Assembly: GCA_002238855.1 (NCBI GenBank)
Contig: MPND01000024.1
Location: 1 to 52,993, forward strand
Length of the DNA: 52,993 nt
Origin: SAR202 cluster bacterium bin90
GTDB taxonomy: Bacteria > Chloroflexota > Dehalococcoidia > Lucifugimonadales > JADFKI01
Direction: 5' to 3'
Shown here piece by piece: positions 7,947 through 17,981 of this stretch; the first letter of the stretch is position 1, and the number at the start of each line of letters is the position of its first letter. The notes beneath the pieces were generated by a model. The model was not told the DNA's origin. It was given only the letters and a program-made list of their open reading frames with translations, and did not search any database. A program made the position numbers and the translations under genes.

Positions 7947-10190
7947 TTAAGCTCGAAGCTCAGCTGAGACTTCCGGGTTCAGTTCATAACCTTCGTACTC
8001 TTCAATCAGAAGGTCGTCGAAACGTGCGAATGACCATTCGTTCACAGTCTCGAGCGCCCCTCCCGGCATCAAATTGAAACGGCTCGTCAGAGCTTCGAAT
8101 TCGTCCTCTTCCCAGTGCGGACGCGTCAGCAGTTCGTTAACGAAGTCAGCGTGCTTAGCATCTAGGCCCTGGAAATTGGAATTGCTGCCCAAGGATACCT
8201 CCTCTTGCTCTTCCGGTGCATCGTCCTCTTGGAAGATCACGCCCAGAATACTGGACACTCGCTCAGTGTTGGCCCTGATACTTGCAACACGGTCGGCGTC
8301 CAAGACGATCTTGCTGTCGGGGTCTTGTCGGGCAGGGATGATGAAGTCAGCTTCTCGATCTTCGGCCTCCCGAACCACAACTGGCTCACTCACAGATGTC
8401 AATTCGTGCAGAGCGGCATAGATGTCGTCGACATTTAAGCCCATTGCCTCGTAAAGTCTTTCGATTGCCTTGATCTCTCTGGGAGCGATTGAATTGTCCA
8501 CCGCAGCCATAGATAAGGCTACGCGAGCGAGTTCACCAGGCAATTCCTCTGGGATATCCTTCAAGTGACGCCGGAAAACAGCAAGGTCGGGAGGGACCGA
8601 GGTCATCCAATTTAGATTGGCGATAAGACGTTCTCGTTCACTAAATGAAACATCAGCAGAGTCGATTATGGAGCGAAGGGCATTCCGTTCCATCGTAGCG
8701 ACCGAACCGTCGGCGCCGGCCACAAAACTGCCCAGGGCAACCGTAATGAGGATGTTCTTGTACTTCTCACTCACCTGCTCGGCTTCCTCGATGTCTTCAG
8801 GGAGATCAAAAAGAACCACAGGGTCTCCGATTCTGGGCGTGCGCAATGCAAAACGCGGATCAGGCGCCATGCCAATCGCAAGACGTGCCAGAGCATCACT
8901 GGCCCTCGTCAGCTGACGTTTGCTGACTTTCTTCGGAGGCGTATCCTCAAGACGTTCGATGATCTCTTCGACGAATGGCAGGCTGTCTGATCTGATAACT
9001 TCCTCGGCCCAGGTACGCAGTTCCTCCAGCTCGGGACAGGGAAATGACGGCCAAAGGCGCTTCGGAAGCAGGACATGGGCATCTATGCTGTCGCGCCCGT
9101 CCGGATTGCGACCAAGATAGCGACTGTATCTGTCGAGTGCATCCGTTGCCTCGTCCACGATCTTCTCCGCCGCATTCAGCGGCTGGGTCAACCGCGATAT
9201 ATCTGGGACACTGCCGATGTGCTGCTTGAGGTCAACATCAAACGCTCTTGAGGAGGCTCTGTAGCGAGCGTTGAGGAGGCCCTTTGGCATCCTTGCCTTC
9301 AGACCCTTCGGGTATCGTTCGTCAAAGAGCAATCTGAAGAGCGTTCTGAATTCTTTGGAAGCACGTCTTGCCGGCATCCGAAAAGTGTAGTCCGGGTGAG
9401 CGGAATACCAGGCAAGGACCCAGTTGGCAGTCAGCGGGACGGCTTTCTTCGTCATCCGCCCAATGGCAACACGCAACTCGAGGGGTATTTCATACCCTTC
9501 TGATTCAATGCTAGGTTCTTCCTCGCCCTCGCAAGCTAGAACAATTCGGGCGGTATCCAGAAACTTTCCAAGGTATCCTCGGACCGGGCGATTCTCACCG
9601 TAGGCCAGGAGAAGCTCCTCCACCTCCGCGGCTATAGCCCGTTTTTCCTCTTCCGACGGAGAGTCCACGAAGAACCGTCGTTCAAGTCCATAGAAGAAGA
9701 GGAAGACGTAGCCCACACCGTATTGCTTGTCACGACGCCCGTCCGCTAACCAGTCCAGGTAAGCCGCTCGAGCCTGCGGCGAGATTCCACCGTAACTGGG
9801 CCAGTAGGACATGCTGTCGCCAGGGACGTCGGCACCGGTTTTCGCCACACGCAACTTCGGGTCGATGAACGAATTGTCCTCCCAGGCCGGTCCACTCAAA
9901 GTGGAGTCTGAACCCAAATAAACCATGCCCGGAATACTTCGTCCTGCAACAGTCACCACTTCGCCTGGTTGGACCCAGTGCATCTGCGAGTTCTGAGGCC
10001 TTCGGTTGTCGGTTCGGAAGTTATGAAGAACGTCGTCGTACGGCCCGACCTCCTCTTCCAAGATTCGCAGATCTGTACTGAGTCGCGCAGGCGGTTCTAT
10101 TCGTCCTTCGGTGCCTGAGGTTGATGAACGATGTTCAGTTCCACGTTCGTCTCCCTTCATCCATTTCTGAAAGAGCCGAAGAATGTTCAA
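7947..10190 (-). CDS. TerB-N/TerB/TerB-C domain protein
   Basis: 747 residues. A TerB-N-like region occupies roughly 70-300: a WVQPGEVVTVAGR segment, then YLDWLADGRR and GYVFLFFYGLERR. A central TerB-like helical domain with acidic metal-binding character lies around 475-600 (VAGADGSVATMERNAL, AAVDNSIAPREIKAI). A TerB-C-like region lies at the C-terminus, about 640-745. TerB-N/TerB-C proteins are described in comparative genomics as parts of tellurite-resistance-linked stress and phage-response systems, often beside ATPases and helicases. Here the gene heads the minus-strand unit TerB, BrxD-like, Lhr-like. No signal peptide or membrane segment is seen, so it should be cytosolic. The molecular role is unknown; sensing or scaffolding is plausible. 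Confidence 0.8.
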   Translation of the reverse strand: MNILRLFQKWMKGDERGTEHRSSTSGTEGRIEPPARLSTDLRILEEEVGPYDDVLHNFRTDNRRPQNSQMHWVQPGEVVTVAGRSIPGMVYLGSDSTLSGPAWEDNSFIDPKLRVAKTGADVPGDSMSYWPSYGGISPQARAAYLDWLADGRRDKQYGVGYVFLFFYGLERRFFVDSPSEEEKRAIAAEVEELLLAYGENRPVRGYLGKFLDTARIVLACEGEEEPSIESEGYEIPLELRVAIGRMTKKAVPLTANWVLAWYSAHPDYTFRMPARRASKEFRTLFRLLFDERYPKGLKARMPKGLLNARYRASSRAFDVDLKQHIGSVPDISRLTQPLNAAEKIVDEATDALDRYSRYLGRNPDGRDSIDAHVLLPKRLWPSFPCPELEELRTWAEEVIRSDSLPFVEEIIERLEDTPPKKVSKRQLTRASDALARLAIGMAPDPRFALRTPRIGDPVVLFDLPEDIEEAEQVSEKYKNILITVALGSFVAGADGSVATMERNALRSIIDSADVSFSERERLIANLNWMTSVPPDLAVFRRHLKDIPEELPGELARVALSMAAVDNSIAPREIKAIERLYEAMGLNVDDIYAALHELTSVSEPVVVREAEDREADFIIPARQDPDSKIVLDADRVASIRANTERVSSILGVIFQEDDAPEEQEEVSLGSNSNFQGLDAKHADFVNELLTRPHWEEDEFEALTSRFNLMPGGALETVNEWSFARFDDLLIEEYEGYELNPEVSAELRA

Positions 10191-10375
10191 TGTTCCACCG
10201 CCTGTGATGTTTGGAATGCACTAGCTCTTATACAATGCCCCTGCCATTGGCGAGGACAAAAGAGTCTGAGTGTCGAGCGCAAAATAGCCCCATAATGCCG
10301 CATTAAACGCGGGAGACACGACAACCCGCACGGCCTCTCGCCACAGTCGAGCCAAGGCTCTGAGGCGGTGTAAGT

Positions 10376-10935
10376 TTAGAGAACAGAAGCGAGGATGTCC
10401 ATCACGTCAGTGTAGAGGGCTTTTGAAGTCAAAGACATTCGTTGAGACTCGAGAATTAGAGAGTTTTCGACGGCCTGTTCAAAGCTTCCTTCGCTATGCG
10501 ACAACGAGAATACTTTCATGCGCGGTAAGCACAGATTACTAAGCAAAAGTATATTGGAATCATCCGGAACGAATATGGTGCCCAATGCGCCTTAGCGGCT
10601 GTGCCAAATCTGTCAATCGTCGGCTTGCGCACCTTGTCACGTCGCGTTACAGGATGTCGCGAGGATCCCACTGATGATGTCGCGTAGACCCTGGAATTTG
10701 GTGAAGTATTGAGGAGCGCCTTGCTGCCGTGCATGCTTAGCGAACTCGGATCTGCGACTTCCCTGAAATACGCACCCCAATATTGTTCCGTCAGCAGCGC
10801 TTGTCGTCCTACTACGATCGAGTTTGCTTTCTCTAAGGATGACGCAGTAGCTCTATTCATTCCAGTCCAGCTTATCTACTGCACCACTTCCTGGAACTCT
10901 ACTCAGGAGCGACCATTTACCGTGACTTCCAAATA
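10376..10935 (-). pseudogene. possible decayed gene of unknown function
   Basis: Minus-strand reading gives protein-like pieces in different frames, with stops between them. One runs from about 10930 (YLEVTVNGRS, then stops, then ASSLEKANSIVVGRQALLTE). Another runs to 10376 (TIFVPDDSNILLLSNL to YTDVMDILASVL). The pattern suggests one gene broken by frameshifts and at least two in-frame stops. I do not recognise the family, and part of this could be chance. The flanking 10191-10375 shows nothing. Confidence 0.3.
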
Positions 10936-10972
10936 GACCAGAGGAACATTCCAAGCTCTTGTGGGCATCCGC

Positions 10973-11803
10973 CTATCGCGCACGCTCCCAGGCGACTTCA
11001 AAGTCAGAGGCGTTAACCCATTCGTGCCGTGCTAACCAGACCTGATCAATCCTTTCCGGCAATTCTGCGGACTGTATTATCGACATTTCGTCTTCGTCAT
11101 CCAGAACACTGCCACCCTCTCCGTGGAATTGAACCAACAGTAACTTCAGATGATCGCCATAATTCGTAAATTTCTCTGCAGCGGCGCTCGCGGCGCGCTC
11201 AAATTCGCCGGAATAACCGGGCTTTACCACTTCATAATCCTCCTGAGAGTCATCGGACGACCATATACTCCACACACTCTCCATCACGTTAATTCCAACC
11301 CCAGCAGCGTTTGGAGGAAAGTCATCCCTTTCATCCATCGACAGAGGCCGGAATCGCCACCACGCAGGTCTGTCCTGACCGATACCTACGGAAGATTTGG
11401 CGCTCGTCTGATTCGCCATTACGATAGCCGCAAGCTGTTCGGCATCGTCCTTAATCTGCCTTTTGGTCTTTCCCTTCAGGGAGTCTGGAGTGACCGTCAA
11501 CTGGTACAGTGAATCCTTAAATCTATCGTCCACGACTGCATTGAACAACTTGAGAAAGTCATGCATGTTGGCATGGTCGGAGAAGTAATCCCTAGGCCAG
11601 ACGACAGCCTTGCGCTCAATTACTATTGGAATGTCGCCTAGTGCCTCCAATAGCACTTCCGGCTCCTTCGAGCTGTGCTCTTCTACGTCGAGGCAGGCTG
11701 TCCTGACGTACGCTTTATTGAACATCCGGTTGTATTCGCGAACGAATCCAATGAGATTGGCCCACTCACATTTACCTTGTGGCGGGAAGCAGGTGAAGAT
11801 CAT
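10973..11803 (-). CDS. hypothetical protein, putative PD-(D/E)XK-like nuclease fold
   Basis: 276 residues, no confident family. Near the N-terminus there is an acidic run (CLDVEEHSSKEPEVLL, 38-52) followed by GDIPIVIERKAVVWP (56-70). The E-x-K spacing (E63, K65) after upstream acidic residues is reminiscent of the PD-(D/E)XK nuclease core, but I cannot confirm it. The rest is acidic and soluble, with no membrane segment. It is transcribed alone: 783 bases upstream of the TerB-domain gene and divergent from the ribbon-helix-helix gene at 11979. It could equally be an unrelated conserved hypothetical. Confidence 0.55.
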   Translation of the reverse strand: MIFTCFPPQGKCEWANLIGFVREYNRMFNKAYVRTACLDVEEHSSKEPEVLLEALGDIPIVIERKAVVWPRDYFSDHANMHDFLKLFNAVVDDRFKDSLYQLTVTPDSLKGKTKRQIKDDAEQLAAIVMANQTSAKSSVGIGQDRPAWWRFRPLSMDERDDFPPNAAGVGINVMESVWSIWSSDDSQEDYEVVKPGYSGEFERAASAAAEKFTNYGDHLKLLLVQFHGEGGSVLDDEDEMSIIQSAELPERIDQVWLARHEWVNASDFEVAWERAR

Positions 11804-11978
11804 CGTTACCTCTCATTGAGTCGCCGGCGGATATAAAAGGCTTTTCATCCCGTTTCAGGACTCCCCAACAATAGCGCAGAGTCAGTTCATTCGTTCGAGA
11901 TGACGACACTTGGTGAATGCTGTATGCTTTCGTGCAATGTTATTACATATTACGAGTAAGAATCACAGGGGGTACCCA

Positions 11979-12395
11979 ATGAGTCAACAGAACAATGACA
12001 GCGAGGAGCGACGCAGGCTATCTGAAAACGTCGACGAAATCGTCGATGAGGTCAATAAGACTGTGCGCACCGCAATCGTCAAGGGAGTAGACGTAGCGGA
12101 AAATATTGGCGAGAACATCCGGGACACCATCCAGGGAATGAAGGGCAGTCGCGAGAATGTCGTGATGGTCCGCATAGACCGTGAGAGCCTCGACAGGCTC
12201 GACGATCTCGTCGAAGCGGGAATCATGGGCAGTCGGTCCGAGGCAGCGGCATTCCTGATTGCCGAGGGCATAAAGGCGCGACAAGGGCTGTTCGACAGGA
12301 TTGGCGAGAAGATAGGAGAGATCAGGCGCGCAAAAGAAGAACTACGCAGGATGGTGGATGGGGACGAAGAAGGGCCCCACGGCAATGACCAGTAG
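11979..12395 (+). CDS. ribbon-helix-helix (CopG-like) DNA-binding protein
   Basis: 138 residues from the ATG at 11979, which has a G-rich ribosome site (AGGGGGT) six bases upstream; a longer in-frame extension to 11910 lacks one. The N-terminal half is amphipathic and charged (VDEIVDEVNKTVRTAIVKG). It is followed by a ribbon-helix-helix segment: NVVMVRIDRESLDRL (strand plus helix) and GSRSEAAAFLIAEGIKA (second helix). Such proteins are usually dimeric repressors or antitoxins. No toxin gene follows. The next gene, 194 bases downstream in the same direction, is the RecQ-UvrD fusion, which it might regulate; that is inference only. Confidence 0.75.
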   Translation: MSQQNNDSEERRRLSENVDEIVDEVNKTVRTAIVKGVDVAENIGENIRDTIQGMKGSRENVVMVRIDRESLDRLDDLVEAGIMGSRSEAAAFLIAEGIKARQGLFDRIGEKIGEIRRAKEELRRMVDGDEEGPHGNDQ

Positions 12396-12589
12396 ACCGT
12401 GAAATTTCAGCATGTTGGCCTGCATCCGCCAACGCAGAGCATGTACTTGAGCTGCGAAAATGTTTCAATCGACGCCTTCTGCTGAGCGAGTAGGCTGTTG
12501 TCTGCAGCTGAGGCGCATCAGACGACCTTCGCTTAAGTCCAGGAATCGTCGCCATCTGAACCAAACGACTCAAACTTGAGAGACAGCAG

Positions 12590-15500
12590 ATGAGAGTCGC
12601 CGACCGGCGCACCACAATTGGGACCAGCAAGCAAAACCGGCGTAATCCAAGCCGTTCCAGCGGACGGTCCACTCATCCCCTCTCTCGCTGCCTCTCAATC
12701 GACCTCGAAGTGCGGAGAGCCGACGAACGGATACACGCCCTTGCCGGAGTACGCACGGACGCCGGACCCTCGGTGATCTTTCCTGCAGCACGGCAGTCTC
12801 TTAATCGTGTTTTGCATAGGCTGGATGCATTGGCCGCCGGAACTGAGTTTCTCCTGGGCCACAACCTGATCGATTTTGACCTGCCGCATCTTAGAGCGGT
12901 CGCCCCCGACCTCCGCCTGCTACGCCTGCCTGCCGTGGACACTCTAAGGCTCAATCCCCTGGCATTTCCCCGCAATCCCTACCATCACCTCGTCAAGCAC
13001 TACCAGGACGGGGCTCTGAAGCGCGGGCGCGTGAACGATCCGGAACTGGACGCCAGACTCGCCCTCGAGCTATTCGCCGACCAGCAGAAGGCGCTTCGCG
13101 AGGCGCCTTCCGATCTACTGACCGCCTGGCACTGGCTCTCCACCATCCAAGACGGCGCCGGATTCGACAGGTTCTTCACGTTCTTGAGACGGAAGACGAG
13201 ACCGTCCGGAGCGGAGGCCCACGCCGCCATACGTGCGCGCCTTACCGGGATGTCCTGCAGCACTCACGCCTCTCAGATTCTGCAAGACGCCGAAAAGTCG
13301 GGCTGGTCGCTTGCGTATGCCCTGGCCTGGCTGTCGGTTTCCGGCGGAAACTCGGTTATGCCCCCATGGGTGCGTCACCAGTTCCCGGAGGCGGGCCGAA
13401 TCGTTCGCCGCCTGCGCGACAGATCCTGCGCAGATCCAGAGTGCGGATGGTGCCGTGAGCGGCACGACGCCAGAAAGGAGCTGCAGCGATGGTTCCGATT
13501 CCCTGACTTCCGCCCCGAACCGGCTGATGAAGCGGGACGACCGCTGCAGCAGGTTATCGTTGAGACAGCTATGGCCGGTGAGCACGCACTTGCTATCCTG
13601 CCCACAGGCACGGGTAAGTCCCTTTGCTATCAGGTCCCTGCCCTTTCGAGATACGACAAGACAGGCGCCCTCACGGTCGTTATATCCCCGCTTGTAGCCC
13701 TGATGGCGGACCAGGTGTCGGGACTGGAGGCTCGGGGCATCAACTCCTGCGTCACCGTGAACGGTCTGCTCTCGATGCCGGAGAGAGCAGACGCGCTGGA
13801 ACGTGTTCGGCTCGGAGACGCCGGTATTCTCATTATCTCCCCTGAGCAGCTCCGCAGCGTCTCCCTGAGAAGAGCGCTTGCACAGCGCGAGATAGGAGCC
13901 TGGGTGCTGGACGAGGCGCACTGCCTTTCGAAGTGGGGACACGACTTCAGGCCCGACTACCGCTACGTCGGCCGATTCATCCGTGAGAGAGCCGGGGATG
14001 ATCCCGTGCCACCGGTCTTGTGCCTGACCGCTACTGCAAAGCCCGACGTGAAGGCCGAGATAGTAGCCTACTTCAGGGACGAACTAGGTGTGGAACTCAA
14101 AGTGTTGGACGGCGGCGCGCAGCGCACCAATCTGGAGTTTGTGGTGGTACCCACTAGCGCCAGTTCCAAGTTCTCCGACATTCACGAGATACTGATGGCC
14201 GACCTGCCACCGGATGAACCGGGTGGCGCGATCGTCTACTGCTCGACTCGATTCCAAACCGAGCAGGTTGCGGAGTTTTTGCGGGAGAAAGGAGTCGAGG
14301 CGGACCACTTCCACGCCGGGCTTCCACCGGAGACGAAGAAGAACGTGCAGGAGAGCTTCATCAGTGGCGATCTGCGCGCGATAGTCGCCACCAATGCCTT
14401 CGGCATGGGCATTGACAAGCCGGATGTGCGGCTTGTGGTTCACGCGGACATCCCTGGCTCGCTGGAGAACTACCTGCAGGAGGCGGGACGGGCGGGTCGT
14501 GACAGGCAGAAGGCGCGTTGCGTGCTGATGTATACGCAGGATGACGTGGAGCGTCAGTTCGGAATGTCAGCGCGGTCACGACTCAGTCGCCGTGAAATTC
14601 ACGGCGTACTGCGCGCTCTGCGCAACCTTGACAGAAAGAAACGGATGAAAGGTGAGGTAATCGCGACTGCCGGCGAAATCCTCGGCGAAGACGATGACAA
14701 GGTTTTCGAGCGGGACTCGACAACCGATGACACTCGCGTGCGCACCGCGGTAGCGTGGCTAGAGGAGTCGGTACTGCTGAGCCGGGAGGAGAACCGCGTT
14801 CAGGTGTTTCCTTCCTCTCTGCGCGTCGGATCCGTCGATCAGGCGCGGGCAAGACTCAGGAGGGCACGCCTCGCGGAACCTTACCGCCTGCAGCTGCTAA
14901 CGATTGCCGAAGCCCTGATCGACGCCGACCCTGACGAGGGAATATCAACTGACGAGCTTATGGCCGCAACCGGAATGACGTCGGAGGAGGTGCGCGGTGC
15001 GCTATACGACCTCGAACGATTTGGCGTGGCTACCAACGACACCGCTCTCACGGCGTTCGTGCACGCCGGAGTCCCGCGCGCTTCGCGCAGTCGCCTGCGC
15101 GAATCTACCGAGATGGAACAGGGCCTGATAGAGCTGCTCCGTGAGGCCGACCCGGACATGGAGAAGGGAGAGTCGTACCCGCTCAACCTGCGGCGTGCCG
15201 CGCAGAGACTAAGGGACGACGGTCATGCGCAGGCCCTGCCCGAGCGCCTGCGGCGCATCGTGCGAAGCATCGCAGCCGATGGACGGGGTGAGGCCGGTGG
15301 TGGGGGTAGCCTCGGAGTTCGCGACAGGGACCCCGAGATCGTTCAGATAACGTTGCAGAGAGACTGGGAGTCGCTTGCGCTGATCGCCGATCAACGCCGC
15401 CAGGCTGCGAACCGCCTGCTGGACCACCTACTGGCACGGCTCCCGAAGGGCAGTCGCGGAACTGACCTGCTGGCGGACACCACACTGGGTAAGCTGCTCG

Positions 15501-17788
15501 AATCTGTTACTGCAGACGCGATGCTGCGAAACGCCGTTCGAAACCACCAGCGACTGATGGAGCGCGCGCTGCTCTGGCTGCATGAGCAGGAAGTGATCCG
15601 GTTGAGTAAAGGACTAGCTGTATTCAGGCCGGCAATGACTATACGGCTGAGTCCTGAGAGGCGAGGCTTCGCCCGGGCGGATTTCGCTTCCCTCAAGCTG
15701 CACTACGACGAGCAGGTGCTGCAGATCCACGTGATGGCTGAGTACGCTGAGCTGGGCCTGGGTTCGATGACCGATGCGCTACTTATGGCGATGGACTATT
15801 TTGCCCTGGAGCAGGACGACTTCCTGCAGGAGTGGCTGCCGGACAAGGATAGAGAACTCACGCGCCAGACCACGCCCGAATCGTGGCATACGATCGTCGA
15901 GAGCCTGAGAAACCCGATCCAGCGCCGCATCGTGGCAGACGACAGGGAGCAGACGAACGTCTTGGTGCTGGCGGGTCCTGGCTCGGGGAAGACTCGGGTG
16001 CTGGTGCACCGCATCGCCTACCTGATTCGCGTACGGCGCGAGAATCCGCGCAGCATCATTGCACTCGCCTACAACAGGCACGCCGCGGTCGAGATCCGCA
16101 GGAGGCTGAAGGAACTGGTCGGCGACGATGCGCGGGGCGTCATGGTGATGACCTGCCACGGCCTTGCAATGAGACTCGTCGGCGCCAGCTTTGCTGACCG
16201 CGCGAACCTCCTGGATGACCAGGACTTCCGGGCGGTCGTCCAACAGGCTGTGGCCCTCCTTCGGGGCGAGGGGCTGCCGCCGGACGAGACGGATGAGTAC
16301 CGGTCTCGGCTGCTCGCCGGCTTTCGTTGGATCCTTGTAGACGAGTATCAGGACATCGGGCCCGAGCAGTACGACCTCATATCCGCCCTGGCAGGCAGAA
16401 CCCTGTCGGATTCGGACGACAAGCTCAGCCTCTTCGCCGTAGGCGATGATGACCAGAACATCTACGCATTCAACGGTTCGTCGTCTGAGTTCATTCGTCG
16501 CTACGAAGCTGACTATGGAGCCAAACCCATTTACCTGACCGACAACTACCGCTCAACCGCCCACATCATCGCCGCAGCGAACGCTGTGATAAAGCCGGCG
16601 CACGACCGGATGAAGTCCGAACATCCCATAGAAATCGACCGGGTACGTAAACGACTGCCGGCCGGCGGCGAATGGGCTCACATTGACCCGGTGAGCAGGG
16701 GCAGGGTGCAGATTCTACCAGTTGGCGACACCCCAATCACGCAGGCACAGGCGGCAGTTGCCGAGCTTAGGAGGCTTGCGGAACTCGATAGCGAGTGGGA
16801 CTGGTCCAAGTGCGCAGTGATCGCACGCGAATGGAGCTATCTCGACCCCGTGCGCAGCCTGTGCGAACTGGAGGGCATCCCAGTTCAGATGGCGAACGAG
16901 GAATTCTCGGCATTCTGGCACCTGCGAGAGACTCAGACGCTCGTCGGCTGGCTGCGGAAGCGTGACTCCAAGCTGGTGGAGGGCACACGCCTTACAGACT
17001 GGATTACTGAACAGACCGCAAATCCGTGGAATGAGCTACTGCGCGAGGCCATAGAGGAATACACTCTGGAGACGGGACTATCAGAGACTCCTGTCAGCAG
17101 TTTCATTGAATGGCTCGCTGAGTGGGGCAGAGAAGTGCGGCGCAGGCAGAACGGCCTGCTGCTGCTCACAGCGCACAGAGCGAAGGGGCTGGAGTTCGAT
17201 CACGTTGTCGTGCTGGACGGAGGGTGGGACAAGATTAGTCGCGGTGAAGACAGAGATGCGCCCAGGCGTCTGTACTATACGGCGATGACGCGGGCGAAAG
17301 CCACACTCGCGATTGCGTCTCTAGGGTGCCGACATCCGTTCCATAAGTCGCGCCTGGATAGCCCTTCAGCAATTGTTCGGTCCGGGACGGAGAGCCTGCC
17401 TTCCGCTCTGCCTGAACTTGCCATGCGATATAGAAGACTCGGCCTGAGAGACGTGTTCCTGGGCTTTGCGGGATATCGTCACCCGGAACACAGAGTTCAT
17501 CGAGCCATAGCGGAACTGACTGCTGGCGACAAGTTGGGCGTGAGAAATGGAGAGGGACGCTGGGAACTGGTCGATCAGGATGAATTTGTGGTAGGAAGGC
17601 TGGCTAGGGGATTCGAGATTCCGGCCGGCATGCGCTGCGCCTCTGCCATTGTATCGGCCATCGTCTCGTGGGGCAAAGAACGTTCGGAGCCGGAGTACTG
17701 GGACCATTTGGTGTGCGATTCTTGGGAAACGGTGGTGCCGGAGCTGGTGTTCGAATCTAAGAGAGTTTCAAGCGATTCCCAGCACTAA
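12590..17788 (+). CDS. DEDD exonuclease-RecQ-UvrD triple fusion helicase
   Basis: A 1732-residue protein with three enzymatic parts. Residues about 30-170 look like a DnaQ/RNase D-type 3'-5' exonuclease: SIDLE (D38, E40), GHNLIDFD (90-97) and NDPELDARLALE with D154. A RecQ-type SF2 helicase follows: LPTGTGKS near 337, DEAH near 440, FGMGIDKPDVR near 603 and QEAGRAGRDRQ near 628, then a helical/winged-helix stretch. From about 1120 a UvrD/Rep SF1 helicase follows: AGPGSGKT near 1127, VDEYQDIGPEQ near 1250, DDDQNIYAF and HRAKGLEFDHVVVLDG near 1530. It should combine 3'-5' DNA unwinding by two motors with end trimming. It stands alone on the plus strand. The start ATG has only a weak GAGAG upstream, so the N-terminal 30 residues are uncertain. 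Confidence 0.85.
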   Translation: MRVADRRTTIGTSKQNRRNPSRSSGRSTHPLSRCLSIDLEVRRADERIHALAGVRTDAGPSVIFPAARQSLNRVLHRLDALAAGTEFLLGHNLIDFDLPHLRAVAPDLRLLRLPAVDTLRLNPLAFPRNPYHHLVKHYQDGALKRGRVNDPELDARLALELFADQQKALREAPSDLLTAWHWLSTIQDGAGFDRFFTFLRRKTRPSGAEAHAAIRARLTGMSCSTHASQILQDAEKSGWSLAYALAWLSVSGGNSVMPPWVRHQFPEAGRIVRRLRDRSCADPECGWCRERHDARKELQRWFRFPDFRPEPADEAGRPLQQVIVETAMAGEHALAILPTGTGKSLCYQVPALSRYDKTGALTVVISPLVALMADQVSGLEARGINSCVTVNGLLSMPERADALERVRLGDAGILIISPEQLRSVSLRRALAQREIGAWVLDEAHCLSKWGHDFRPDYRYVGRFIRERAGDDPVPPVLCLTATAKPDVKAEIVAYFRDELGVELKVLDGGAQRTNLEFVVVPTSASSKFSDIHEILMADLPPDEPGGAIVYCSTRFQTEQVAEFLREKGVEADHFHAGLPPETKKNVQESFISGDLRAIVATNAFGMGIDKPDVRLVVHADIPGSLENYLQEAGRAGRDRQKARCVLMYTQDDVERQFGMSARSRLSRREIHGVLRALRNLDRKKRMKGEVIATAGEILGEDDDKVFERDSTTDDTRVRTAVAWLEESVLLSREENRVQVFPSSLRVGSVDQARARLRRARLAEPYRLQLLTIAEALIDADPDEGISTDELMAATGMTSEEVRGALYDLERFGVATNDTALTAFVHAGVPRASRSRLRESTEMEQGLIELLREADPDMEKGESYPLNLRRAAQRLRDDGHAQALPERLRRIVRSIAADGRGEAGGGGSLGVRDRDPEIVQITLQRDWESLALIADQRRQAANRLLDHLLARLPKGSRGTDLLADTTLGKLLESVTADAMLRNAVRNHQRLMERALLWLHEQEVIRLSKGLAVFRPAMTIRLSPERRGFARADFASLKLHYDEQVLQIHVMAEYAELGLGSMTDALLMAMDYFALEQDDFLQEWLPDKDRELTRQTTPESWHTIVESLRNPIQRRIVADDREQTNVLVLAGPGSGKTRVLVHRIAYLIRVRRENPRSIIALAYNRHAAVEIRRRLKELVGDDARGVMVMTCHGLAMRLVGASFADRANLLDDQDFRAVVQQAVALLRGEGLPPDETDEYRSRLLAGFRWILVDEYQDIGPEQYDLISALAGRTLSDSDDKLSLFAVGDDDQNIYAFNGSSSEFIRRYEADYGAKPIYLTDNYRSTAHIIAAANAVIKPAHDRMKSEHPIEIDRVRKRLPAGGEWAHIDPVSRGRVQILPVGDTPITQAQAAVAELRRLAELDSEWDWSKCAVIAREWSYLDPVRSLCELEGIPVQMANEEFSAFWHLRETQTLVGWLRKRDSKLVEGTRLTDWITEQTANPWNELLREAIEEYTLETGLSETPVSSFIEWLAEWGREVRRRQNGLLLLTAHRAKGLEFDHVVVLDGGWDKISRGEDRDAPRRLYYTAMTRAKATLAIASLGCRHPFHKSRLDSPSAIVRSGTESLPSALPELAMRYRRLGLRDVFLGFAGYRHPEHRVHRAIAELTAGDKLGVRNGEGRWELVDQDEFVVGRLARGFEIPAGMRCASAIVSAIVSWGKERSEPEYWDHLVCDSWETVVPELVFESKRVSSDSQH

Positions 17789-17981
17789 CGTCTAGGACTT
17801 GCAGCCGATGTCCGCCAAGCGCGTTGCTCAAGTAGTCGACCACGCCACCCTAGCAATGAGAACGTTGGCGGACACCAGTGAGACGCATTTCGGCTCTCGA
17901 CACGCTGCCGCGAACAGATGTCAGCTGTGTCGTGCGGGGAATGGACAGCAAGCGACTTCGCTATGAGGACATCACGGCGGA

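Noticed and set aside
13115..13942. Minus-strand open frame of 275 codons inside the RecQ-UvrD gene
   Set aside because: Antisense shadow; no protein-like motifs and no ribosome site.
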